Source of the DNA: Miscanthus floridulus
Taxonomy: Eukaryota; Streptophyta; Magnoliopsida; Poales; Poaceae
Reading direction: 5' to 3'
DNA length: 64,000 nt
Assembly: GCF_019320115.1 (NCBI RefSeq)
Contig: NC_089591.1
Coordinates: 56,916,078-56,980,077 of the forward strand
In this document: positions 47,441 through 58,204 of the stretch, in pieces
Layout of the letters: every line of letters starts with the position of its first letter
Position numbering within the stretch: the stretch's first letter is position 1
Notes under the pieces: generated by a model
What the model was told of the DNA's origin: nothing
Database searches by the model: none
The model's input: only the letters and a program-made list of their open reading frames with translations
Translations under genes and position numbers: made by a program

Positions 47441-48674
47441 ATCGGTTTCTAGGATTTTTAGATCTAGAACGGATAAACCGATTAGAAAAAGAAGTAGAAG
47501 GTTAGATCCAGTGTAGGTATAATAAGAACAGAGGGTTCGGTTGAACCCTAACCCTAACTGGGTTAAGGAAAGGAGAAAAAGAAGAGGGTTTTGGCCTTAA
47601 GAACATAAGAGCCGAACCCTAAACCCGTAAAAGACTTCACGGAGAAAATAAACAGTGAAACCCTAACCCTAACTTCGATCCCCATCCCAAATCGGGTTAA
47701 TCCGAGCACCAACAAAGAAGCAAATCCGAAGGGGAAGAAGGGGAAGGGGTGGCCTACCTCGCCGCTGCGCAGCCCTACTGCTTCGCTGCTCGCCGGGCTC
47801 TGGCCAAAGAGGGGCCGCGGCCAGGCCGCTCGACGGCGGCGCGCTCACCCGTTGGGGAGCGCGCATGCCGGCGAGGGGGCCGGCAACGGCGCCGGGGCTC
47901 GCTCTTGTCGCCGTTTCGTCCACTCGACTCGCTCGGTTGCCGCTGACGCTGCGCTGAGGAAAGAGGCAAAGAGAGAGTAAGGGAGGCAGCGAATGACCTA
48001 GGGTTCGGGGTGTCGACGCCGTCGCCTGGGTTTTGTTCGCGCGAAAATGATGCTGAGCCGTCGATCTTGATCGAGCGGCTGTGAACAGCCGAGCCGACTT
48101 TCGACCCAGGCGGGTGAGGGCGCGAGGCCGAATTGTCGGCCCAGGCCCAGGTTGTGGCCTGGGCGCGGGGGAGCGCGTGGACGGCAGTGGGCCAGGCCGT
48201 TTTTGTCGGCTGGGCCGAAGGAACAGTACGAACTTGAGCCATTTTTTGTTTTTTCTTTTTCCAGTAAAAGTTTTATCTCCTGGAAAATGGATAAATGGCT
48301 TAAAGAAAATAGAAAAAGAGATTTTTCCTGTGGGCAAAGTTCATTAAATTGAATTATTTTTTTTCGATGCGTATTTAAAGATGTTATTTTCATTATTAAA
48401 TTCGAACCAACGGGAGAAATTAATTTTGAAAATGGATATATTTTAATTGATTATAATATTGTTATTATTTTAACCAATGTTGATTAATGGTAATATTATG
48501 ATGAGTTTTTTTGGTCATGCATTAATTCTATTTCTGCCCAACGGTGATGTAGATTTAATGTATAAATAGTTGTATGTTTTAATTTTGACCAACATTGGAA
48601 TCAAGGCATACAATTGTTGTCATTATTTATGTTCTCACACTATATGAATTGTGTTTTCAGACGGATACAACTTG
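47441..48674 (+). other. Leader of copia F
   Basis: A long (1.2 kb) untranslated leader with a GC-rich section (47760-48200) that produces overlapping spurious ORFs. ACCCTAACCCTAAC runs occur at about 47546-47556 and 47659-47671, telomere-like, as in the sister copy A. Confidence 0.6.
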
Positions 48675-49364
48675 ATGGGTTGTATCAAAGAGATCCCCAC
48701 TCTCAAAGGTGATAACTACACGGAGTGAAAGAAAAAGATTGACCTGGCCTTCATCTTGGCTGAGGTGGACTGGGTAGTCACCTCACCGTGTCCCACTAAG
48801 CCTGTGGCACCGGTGAGGGAGACAAACGAGGCTGATGCCACTTGGGCAACCAAAGAGAGGGATTTTGTATTTCAAAGAATGTCTTATGACCTTGAGCATA
48901 GGAAGTGGGTTACTGCCAACAAGAAATATTTGGCTGTGATAAAGAATACGATTGAGCCTACAATTGTGGGCTCAATCCGTGAGTATAAAACCGTCACCGA
49001 GTACCTCGAAAGAATAAAGTGTCAGTTCACTGGCTCTTCAAAGACATATGCTACCCAGCTGATAAAGCAGCTAGTGACAGAGAGGTACTTAGGTAATGGT
49101 GGCATAAGAGAGCACATACTAAGGATGTGCAATTTGGCAACCAAGCTAAAACTAATGGATCTGGCTCTCAAGGAAGAGTTCCTTATCCATCTGATTTTTG
49201 CTTCCTTGCCAAAAGAATTTGACACTTTTGTTGTCAACTACAATATACAGCCCAAGAAATGGGACATGGAGAGGTTCATGGCTATGTGTGTGCAAGAGGA
49301 GGAGAGAATGAAAGCTGCCAATGGTGGCACTATCAATTATCTGAAAGACAATAATAAAAAATAA
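48675..49364 (+). pseudogene. Copia F gag
   Basis: Begins ATG 48675 (MGCIKEIPTLKGDNYTE), then TGA at 48726-48728 replaces the conserved Trp. Open afterwards through the copia Gag domain: TWATKERDF, SIREYKTVTEYLERIKCQF, YATQLIKQLVTERYLGNGGI, FLIHLIFASLPKEFDTFVVN and CVQEEERMKA, to a stop at 49364. A knuckle CLYCKKTRHYKKDC follows at about 49456-49497 in another frame. Without the initiating segment it would lack about 18 residues unless it restarts. Confidence 0.85.
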
Positions 49365-52300
49365 TAATACTAACTTCTCCTCAAAGTCAAAGGGAAAGGG
49401 TCCCATGCTGCATTAGCCTCAGCAGAACAAGTTCACAGTAGAGAAAGACCAGTGTCTCTATTGTAAGAAGACGAGACATTATAAGAAAGATTGTCCCGAT
49501 TACTTAAAGATGATCATGGCAAAGAAAGGTGATAACATTATTACGTTCATAAATGAATCCCTATATGTACAGTATTCGAAATCTACTTGGTGGATTGACT
49601 CAGGTGCAACTGTTCATATTGCTAATTCTTTACAGGGATTCCGTTCGACGAGGACTACACAAAGAAGCGAAAGACACGTTAAAGTTGCAAATGGAGTCCG
49701 AGCAGATGTTGAAGCCGTTGGTGATCTTTCTCTAGAGCTTGTTGATGGCTTCACACTTATACTTAGAGATGTTCTTTATGTTCCCTTGTTACAGAGAAAC
49801 TTGATTAGTGTTTCATGCTTGAACAATGATGGATATGATTGCTATTTTGGAAATGGCAAATGTAAGATAATATTTAATAATGCATGTGTTGGTCTTGCTA
49901 TCTTACAAAATGAGCTTTATTTGTTATCACTACGTGATGATGTAAATGTTGTATGCGATGATGGGAACGTTGCGTGCGACAATGTGAATGTATCCTCATC
50001 TGTGGATGTAAACAGAAAACGAAAGAGAGCTCATGATGTGATGTCAAAATTATGGCACTGTCGTTTATGCCATATTTCGAAGGGAAGAATAGAAAGACCA
50101 GTTAAGAATGATATTCTTCCTCCATTAGAGCTCTCAGATTTAGAACAATGCAGAGAATGCATAAAAGGAAAGTATATAAAGAAAATTAAGAAAGATGCTA
50201 AACGAAGCGCAGGAATTTTATAGATTATTCACACAGACATCTGTGGTCCGTTTTCTGTAAAAAGTGTGGATGGTTATGATTCATTCATAACATTCACAGA
50301 TGATTACTCCCGTTATGGCTACATTTATCCAATCAAAAAAAGAACAGAAGTATTGGATAAATTTAAGATATTTAAGACAGAAGTTAAAAACCAACACAAT
50401 TTAAAAATTAAGATAGTTAGGTCCGACTGTGGGGGGAGTACTACGGTTGGCATACCCCATATGGCCAAGTTCCTAGACCTTTTGCAAGGTTCTTATAGGA
50501 GAATGGCATAGTAGCCTAGTATTCTACACCGAGCGAACCTCAGCAGAATGGAGTAGCTGAAAGGCGCAATCATACCCTGATGAATATGGTGCGCAGTATG
50601 ATAAGTTACTCCACCTTACCGTTGAGCCTGTGGATGGAGGCGTTAAAAACCGCCATTCATATTCTCAATAGAGTACCAAGTAAGTCGGTGCCCAAAACAC
50701 CGTATGAGTTGTGGACAGGAAGAGTACCCTCAATAAACCACTTACGTATGTGGAGAAGTCCTGCTGAGGCTAAAGTATTTAACCCAAATATTGGGAAACT
50801 AGATCCCAAAACAGTAAGTTGCCATTTCATTGGCTACCTAGAAAAGTCAAAAGGTTTTCGTTTCTACTGTCCAGACAGACATACATAGTTTGTGGAAACG
50901 AGACACGCTGTCTTCCTAGAGGATGAAATGATGAGGAGGAGCATGATAGCTCGAGAAATTGACCTTGAAGAGAAGCAGGTGTATGCGCCCACTCTAATGA
51001 TTCATGAGCCATTTTTCTCACTACCTACTGCCGCTGCACCAACAGTACAAGATACTGTGGTGCCAGCACCTGTTGTTATTGTGCCTGTGGCAACAATAAA
51101 TGATGATGAGAAACCTGTTCTTCAGGATCCTATAGAACCTATTGCCACACATGAGGGGGAGCAACAACAGCTTCAAATAGAAGATGTGCCAAATGTGGAA
51201 ACCCCTAGAATGTCTCAAAGAGTTAGAAAATCAGCTATTCCTGCTGACTATGAAGCATAAAATACTGAGGAATTTCAAATGGAGGATGATCCCACCTCAT
51301 TTGAAGAAGCCATGAGAAGTGATTATTCATCAAAGTGGCTTGAGGCTATGGAAGATGAAATGAAATCTATGAATGCCAATAAAATTTAGGACTTGGAAAT
51401 AATTCCTAAAAAAGCCAAAATAGTAGGCTGTAAATGGGTCTATAAAACAAAACTTGACTCTCAAGGGAATATAGAGAGATATAAAGCACGACTTGTGGCA
51501 AAAGGCTCCACATTACGATGACTTGTGGCAAATGGTTTTTATAATGGCATTAGTGGCACATTACGATTTAAAATTACATCAGATGGATGTAAAGACGGCA
51601 TTTCTCAACGGTGACTAGAGGAAAATGTTTATATGGCACAACCGAAAGGTTTTGTCGTGGAATGAAAAGATCGAATGGGATGCCGCCTAAAGAAATCCAT
51701 TTATGGATTAAAACAAGCGTCAAGACAGTGGTACTTGAAGTTTGATCAAACAATAAGGAATTTTAGGTTTAAATATAATATAGAGGACAATTGTGTCTTT
51801 ACAAAGTTTAAGAATGAGAAGTTTATCTTCCTTGTCCTGTATGTGGATGATATTTTACTTGCTAGTATTGATGTCAGTCTGCTACTGGAGACAAAGAAGT
51901 TTTTGTCCTCAAAATTTGATATGAAAGATCTTGGTGATGCTTCGTTCGTTCTAGGGATCGAGATTCACCGAGATAGAAGTAAAGGGATATTAGGACTGTC
52001 ACAAAAGACATACGTAGAAAATATCTTAAAGAAATTCAGTATGCACAAATGTAGTTCATCACCTACTCCTATAGTCAAGGGCGATAAATATGGGGATTTT
52101 CAATGCCCCAGGAACCAACATGAGACCGATCAAATAAAAGCGGTTCCATATGCTTCAGTTGTCGAAAGCTTACAATATACTCAAATATGTACGCGCCCTG
52201 ACTTGGCATTTGTTACCGGGTTACTTGGTAGATTCCAGAGCAATCCTAGAACAGAACACTGAAAATTGGTAAAGAAAGTCTTACGTTATTTGCAAAGAAC

Positions 52301-52814
52301 GAAATGCCTCATGATGACGTATAGAAGATCTAATTCACTCCATATAGTGGGATATTCAGATTCTGATTATGCGGGAGATGATAGAAAATCCACGTCTGGA
52401 TATGTATTCACTCTCGCAGGGGGAGCTATTTCATGAAAAAGCTCAAAGTAAACCGTCACCACATCGTCCACAATGTATGTCGAGTTTGTAGTGTGTTATG
52501 AGGCAACGAGACAGGTGAATTGGCTAAAGAAGTTTATACCCGGTTTGAAGGTGGTTGACGACATCTATAGACCACTTAAGTTATACTGCGATAATAATCC
52601 AGCAGTACAGTATGCTCACAATAATAAGTCAAGTGGTGCTGCCAAACACATTGACATAAAGTATTATGTTGTGAAAGATAAAGTCCGGGATCAAGTCATA
52701 AGTCTTGAGCATATAAGTACCGAAAAAATGCTCACGTATCCGCTTACAAAAGGCTTACCACCCAACGTGTTTAGAGAACATATAGCCAGCATGGGTTTAA
52801 GGAAAAGCCTATAA
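49365..52814 (+). pseudogene. Copia F pol: protease, integrase, RT, RNase H (broken)
   Basis: Protease WWIDSGAT has intact DSG (49597-49605). A GAG-pre-integrase part (LWHCRLCHISKG) ends at a stop at 50221. The integrase core continues: HTDICGPF, DDYSRYGYIYP, VRSDCGG and [10 protein letters not shown], the D,D,E set. A C-terminal segment [15 protein letters not shown] follows. The RT start is damaged by a small deletion/duplication near 51500-51540. YGLKQASRQWYLKF and catalytic YVDD (51840-51851) are intact. RNase H shows YSDSDYAGDDRKSTSGY and MYVEFVVCYEATRQ, ending LRKSL. Stops at 50511, 50886, 51258, 52262 and elsewhere make it non-autonomous. Confidence 0.88.
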
Positions 52815-52980
52815 TTCCTGGACAAAAAAAGGCCCAAAGATAAGTATCTATTTCAGAACAGAGTGGTGTGTTGTAGCTGTTAAATCTATCGGCAATGGAT
52901 CGTGACGATGAGACATGCTCTATGCGCTAATCTATAATGAAATGAACAAAAGTAAATGATATGAAAGTAAAAGATGGAAA

Positions 52981-52996
52981 GAGATCAAATGAGAGA
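52981..52996 (+). promoter_or_regulatory. Polypurine-like tract of copia F
   Basis: GAGATCAAATGAGAGA next to the 3' LTR; it matches the copia A tract. Confidence 0.65.
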
Positions 52997-52997
52997 T

Positions 52998-53490
52998 TGT
53001 TAGATTGATCTCTAATCCTAACTGGATCCAACGGTCTAGTTGGGCCTTTGATTCGCGCCCTAATCGGGGGCACCCAGCCCACCATGGCTGGAGGGCCCCT
53101 GTTACACTGCGCTATAAAAAGAGGTGGGGGCCGGCGGCTCTTATCACGAGGTTGACCTGAGCCGATCTCCCCACCGACACCAAAACCCTAATCCTATCAG
53201 AGAGGGGCGCAGCCAGTGACGGAAAGCCACTAGCCGCGAAGCCCGCTCCATCGACGTCGACGTCTTCATCGCCCTCTTCACCGACCGTCGCTGCCCGTGC
53301 GCAGACTACATCAACGAACGTGATGGCGTCCACTAAACCCACCCCCTCTGCAGTGTCAGGTTCAACACCTTCTCCCTTCCCTCTCTGTCTCTCTAGTTCT
53401 ACATGTATTAGAATGTACTGTGTCTTTTATCCCGAATAAAATCACTCTACCGGCTAGATCTATGATCCTAGTGATCATATAGAACTAACA
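52998..53490 (+). repeat. 3' LTR of copia F
   Basis: TGTTAGATTGATC to AACTAACA, 493 bp. Its last 20 bases differ clearly from the 5' LTR end (ATATAGAACTAACA versus ACAGCCTTAACA). Confidence 0.88.
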
Positions 53491-53764
53491 ATGGCCAGTG
53501 CCACACCTCGCCCTACCGAGCGCTCCGCCCCTCAACTTACGTCCACTCGATGATGCAGCACACGTAGGTTTTTCGAAAGCGTGAAGTCGTTGATTGCAAA
53601 AGAATATAAATTGTTTGAGTAATCAATATAACTCTATCCTCTTTTTGGAAAAAAAAAAGTTTATCCCTAGTTGAGTTTTTTGACACTAGGCAAGTTCTAT
53701 GTTTAAATCATGACTTTGCCCCTGCTCATAGTCTCGTAGGTATAGAAAATACGACATAAGTATC

Positions 53765-54498
53765 TTTTTTTTTGCTATGGACGAGGGATTATATTAAAAT
53801 TTGGCACACTACATCCCTAGTCACATGTGAAAAAAATCTAAAATAAAAAATACATAATATTATATCTAGATTTTTTCATAGTTTTCTTCCCCAATGGCTT
53901 CCCTCGAACGCTGGAGCCAAAGTGCAGCCCTTATGGCGAATCCAACGACCAACCCCAAAATATTGGACATGCTGCAAGATCCAACGCTTCGGAACCAGTC
54001 CAAAACGCATCTGAATCGATGAAAGAATATCAGCAGCAACGTTGGGTACAACATAGTTTGCTGATTCATCACTTCCAAACCTTGATCTCTCCACAACCAT
54101 TGACGATGAGATCGATGGCCTGGAGTAGTTATCCTCGTTGGGAGCGCCAAAAAGCACCCCTCCCCTTGCATATAAAAACCATCGATTGGCCGTCTGCCGA
54201 TGAAATCGACGCTTGCAACGACGATTTCGTCGTGGTAATCATCGAAGTCATCGTAGAAATCACGATCCCAACTGAAAATCATCTGATTTTGCCGAAGGAT
54301 TTATTTAGGCTAAACCCTAAACAACTAGATATAAAACTGCAGAAAAAAGGATGGGTTCCCTCCCCTTCTTGTCCCTAGCAGACGCATCTGAGAGGAAGAA
54401 GGAGAGAGGCCCTGGGCGCTGCGGCGACAGCGTCGGTGGCGAGGAACAGGAGATGCAGCAGACGGCGTGGTGACGGCGGCTCGCATACACCCTGACCT
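53765..54498 (-). mobile_element. Poly(A)-tailed retrocopy of unknown origin (C2 only)
   Basis: On the minus strand a 734-bp sequence ends in nine A (T-run 53765-53773). It is flanked by AAGTATC (53758-53764) and AAGTCTATC (54499-54507), a target-site duplication with one missing base. C1 has the single site AAGTCTATC (37199). It contains a 138-codon minus-strand ORF (54282-53866, MIFSWDRDFYDDFDDYHDE...), preceded by a CT-rich, 5'UTR-like segment with a telo-box (about 54310) and a GC-rich head. This is either a processed pseudogene or a truncated LINE/SINE; no known domain was recognised. Confidence 0.6.
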
Positions 54499-56220
54499 AA
54501 GTCTATCATTAGCCGTCAATGACAACTCAAATCATAGATAAACCAAATATTACACAAATTTGACGCAATTGCACATGCGCTTCCCTTGGCTATGGGGTAG
54601 GGCAACGACGATGCGAGAGCGAGACACAGAGTTATCCGCCAGTGCGTTCTCGGTTCTGCCTCTCTTTTCCAGCAGCTCTACTTCAGGAGTTGTCTTTTCC
54701 TTCTACTCGGTTGCCCTCGCCCTCAGCCATCTGAGAAAACTCTGCACTTTCATTTCCTCCAAGCTGGTTTGTCGTGGTTTCAGATTTATATCCATACACG
54801 CCAGCTCGTTTTGCGAGGTTGATCTAGGCGCTAGTCTGCTAAGCCTATGCATCCGTGAAGAAAAGAACTAACTCTTTCGCACTGGCTGCCTTGATGCTAT
54901 CAGAAATTCTTTCTTGTGAACTGTAATCGCTAAAAGGCAGACGGGGACGGAGACGGTAACGCGGTCAACCATGACGCGGCGGCGGCGGCGGCGGCTGGCC
55001 TTCCGCGTGGAATTACTTGCTCCACACATGCATATCTTCCTCGGCAGGCTATAACACGGGAAATTTTCTCCGGCCCATGCACAACCGCTGGAGTAACAGT
55101 GAGTCAGTGACGACCTGGATGCGAGAACGGAGATTGGAGGAGCTCCTAACTCGAGTCCACTTATCCACAGTCAACATGTTTTTTTAGTATTTTTTGTTAT
55201 GACGAGGGGCGGTTGGACAACATGATTGGCACGGCACCACACGTTTGGCGCGTTCACGGGCTACACTTCACCATCCAATCAATCCATAGACAAAAGGTGT
55301 TTGCATTGCAACATCAAAATCTACCCGTCGTCCGCTTAATAGATTTAAATACATGAACTTTTTATGGTGTGTCATTAGGTACCGGACCTTAAAATATATT
55401 TATGTAGGTCATTAAACATAGCAAATGGTAACTACATGTCCATATTACCCCTATGTCACTATGTCAGCACCTTGCTACCTAAGTGCCAAGGCTAATATAA
55501 ATAATGTATCACAAAAAAAAAATAGGCTAATATAAATAACGACCCATTAGGTCCACATGTCAGAGCGTTTGGATACCCTCTCTTAAACTTTAGTTCATAT
55601 CATATTGAATGTTTGGACACTAATTTAGAGTATTAAACATAGACTAATTACAAAACTAATTACACAGATAGAGACTAATTTGCGAGACGAACCTATTAAG
55701 CCTAATTAGCTCATGTTTTGATAATCATGTGCTACAGTAACATGTGCTATTGATAGATTAATTAGGATTAATAGATTGGTGTCGTAAATTAGTCTCCATC
55801 TGTGCAATTAGTTTTATAATTAGCTCATATTTAGTTATCTTAATTAGCATCTAAATGTCCGATGTGATAAGGACTAAACTTCGGTCCCTGGATCACATCC
55901 CACCATTCGCCTCTACCCGCACTGGCCACTCATCCCTGACCATGGTCGACGGCGAGGAAGCATCGCCAAGCGCCATCGAAAGCTAGAGAGAGAAGAGGCA
56001 AGGAGAGAACCCGGCTTGATCCGCTTCTTTTTTCATCCGGAACAGTGTTTTCCTCTCACAAATTCCTCCAGATTCATCCAAATTACTCCAAAATTCCTCC
56101 AAGCGAACGGGGGTGTGGATGAAATGTGGATCCTACAGATTAATATTCACATCAGTACGACACATAGGCAGTTAGGTGCCGACATGGATAATATGGACAT
56201 GCGATGTATCATTGGATAAG
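54499..56220. other. Duplicated intergenic DNA of C2
   Basis: Matches 37199-38615 of C1. No gene. It includes the GCGGCGGCGG run at 54975-54990 and the MITE at 55563-55892. Confidence 0.65.
55563..55892. mobile_element. PIF/Harbinger-like MITE (330 bp), C2 only
   Basis: Left end GAGCGTTTGGATACC, right end CTTCGGTCCCTGGA, flanked by TCA (55560-55562, 55893-55895). Internal words ACTAATTTGCGAGACGAA and TAATTAGG are hallmarks of an abundant grass MITE family, also present at 60602-60865. C1 has no such insertion (38381). Confidence 0.75.
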
Positions 56221-56413
56221 TCTAGTGACCCAGAAATAGTCTTTTAAGTTCATGGACGATACACCGTGGCAAGATTACGAAGGGTGGCTTGTATTTAACT
56301 CTAAATTATACCTGTAGACATATACATTGTAAATTATGTTTTAGTTTAAATCTTGTGAGTTAGAGCGTTGTAGAACGAATACTACTTGATTAATTATTCG
56401 AAAATGCTTGTTG

Positions 56414-57281
56414 TAGGGCATCCATTCATCCGGATGGACCCCTCCGCACTCGTTCCGTGCGCCCCGCTTGCCCATGCCGTTATTGCCGCTCGCTCCGCAC
56501 ATCCCGCGCACCCAGCGCCCTACTCGCCCACGTCGCTCGGTCCGCGCGCCCCACGCCATTGCTCGCTCCCGGCCACGTGGATTCGCCCAGCCGTCGCACG
56601 CCCTACCTGCCGCGGGCGTCTCGCAGGGCTGCCTCCACCGTGTCAGTTCAACACAACGCTCGCGTCATGTTGTGCTGAAAACGCGTGTTGCAAACGTATG
56701 TTACAGGTGTTTTAGATATTTCAGATGTATGTTTCAGGTGTTTCGAATGGATGTTGCAAAGGTAGATCCGGATGATGCACATGTTGCAATGGCTATATAT
56801 ATATGTTGCAAGAGTTTATTTAAAATGTTTCATCTGTTTTAGACGTATGTTGCAAATGTTATAACTGAATGTTGCATATGTTGCAAAAGTGTATGTTTCA
56901 TCTGTTTTCATACGTACGTTGCAATTATTTCATCCGAGTGTTGCAAAAGTAGATCTAGATGTAGGGTAAGAGAGCTAGCACGGGAGCCATGGCGGCATCG
57001 ACTGGTAAGCTGGACGCAGCGGGCCACGTCCGCGCTGTCTTACGTGGCTCTAGAGTGGGTCCTCATCGCGCTGCTCCTAATCAACGGCTTGCTCGCCTAC
57101 GCAATCGCCAGGTTCGTGGACTACATCGGCCGCAGTCTGGCACGAGCGAGGGAGCTTATAGTCGAGCGTGGGCACAGGTGGACGCCGCGTCCGAAGCGAG
57201 GATGGGCGCAGGCGCTGCGTCGGGTGCAGATGCTGGAGCCGCATCCGGACGTCGCCGTCCCATTCGGACGTCCGGGCGCTA
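56414..57281. mobile_element. Unclassified C2-specific element with TGTTGCA repeats
   Basis: Ends are imperfect inverted repeats (TAGGGCATCCATTCATCCGGA at the left, rc TAGCGCCCGGACGTCCGAAT at the right). The interior has a GC-rich block (56450-56660), then about 280 bp of degenerate short tandem units, then a block with a protein-like frame (57044-57319, MALEWVLIALLLINGLLAYAI...) carrying one strong hydrophobic helix. This may be a captured exon. The class is not known to me; no target duplication was established. Confidence 0.45.
56683..56965 (+). repeat. Degenerate minisatellite of TGTTGCAAA/TGTTTCAT units
   Basis: TGTTGCA recurs at least eight times with intervening ATGTTTCA(T/G) and GTATG words at irregular 20-30 bp spacing. 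Confidence 0.7.
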
Positions 57282-57349
57282 GTTTCGCCCTTAATTATTT
57301 GTTGTTGTGTTTCTTATAGTCCTTGGAAGTTGGAGCTATACTGGGTAGT

Positions 57350-58204
57350 AGGAGGTAACAGGATACAGAAATGGAAACAAAGTTCTCAGGATCACATCCA
57401 AAGATTCTACGGCTCCAACATGAAAAGTGTTATAAAAAACCAAAAAAAGGTGTGTAGCTGTAAGATGGATCGGTACTGGACTGATGCGGTGCAGGGGAAT
57501 GTCTCAATCCGCAGTTCGTGTTAGACCGCCGATATCCTTTCCACCCGACGTGCCGGCAACGGCGAAGTTGCAGGATTCCATCCATCACCTTCCACCGTGC
57601 TGATGATGCCGACCCTCCCCACACGTCTTTCTTTCTTCTTTTTTTTCGGTAATGATTGGACACAGCCAGCCACACTAGTTGATCACGGCCAAGAAAACAC
57701 GGGCGCCCGGGGGAGGCGGCGTTTGGAACCTTCGCTAACCCTATCACCGCATCGGTTGCCCCCACATGAACCTGCCGCAACTTGCAAGGAGGAGGAAGTC
57801 GATTAGTTTACGCATCCATTAACCGCCAAGGTCTAAGCAACACGATCGAGGTGGTACGAGTACGACGATCTCCGTCGTCCATCGCGTTCGCGCTAAGTCA
57901 TCCGCGGCGTTGAGCTGGGCTTGGGAGAAGACGCAAAGCTGGAAGCAGCGAGACCGGACGTGCGCAGGGCTTGATTGGAACGCCGTCTTCCAATCTTGAC
58001 GAATCGTGGGCCACATGAGAGCGACCATCGGCTTCACTGGATGGGTGCCTGCCGGCCGAGCGAACTTCGAACGGATTCACGTGCCGTATATACTCCATCG
58101 GTGCTAATGGTTTATATATATCAGCAAATAAAAAGCGCCCACGCAAACGTGGAAGCTTAACTAGCTTGGTAGCCGGGTACGCACGTACGTGCTTTGCTTG
58201 CAAG
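57350..58204 (+). promoter_or_regulatory. 5' flank of GT29 gene 2
   Basis: Homologous to 38790-40164 minus the C1 LINE. About 55 bp at 58070-58124 absent from C1 contain CACGTG (58079-58084) and a TATATATA box (58113-58120), some 85 bp before the ATG. The shared AAATAAAAAG lies just after it. Confidence 0.5.

Larger units (their letters stand above)
46936..53490 (+). mobile_element. Ty1/copia retrotransposon F, full length but decayed
   Basis: LTRs 46936-47426 and 52998-53490 differ at roughly one base in ten over the first 145 bp, so this is an old insertion. Primer site, leader, gag, protease, integrase, RT, RNase H and polypurine tract are all present in copia order. It is the same family as copia A. 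The flanks GGTAT and ATGGC are not a target duplication. It lies inside the C2 LINE tail. Confidence 0.9.

Noticed and set aside
47669..48347. GC-rich ORFs on both strands as a gene
   Set aside because: They are in the leader of copia F between primer site and gag, with no recognisable domain.
58166..58204. 13-codon N-terminal extension of gene 2
   Set aside because: It begins with TTG rather than ATG, and gene 1 starts at the equivalent downstream ATG.
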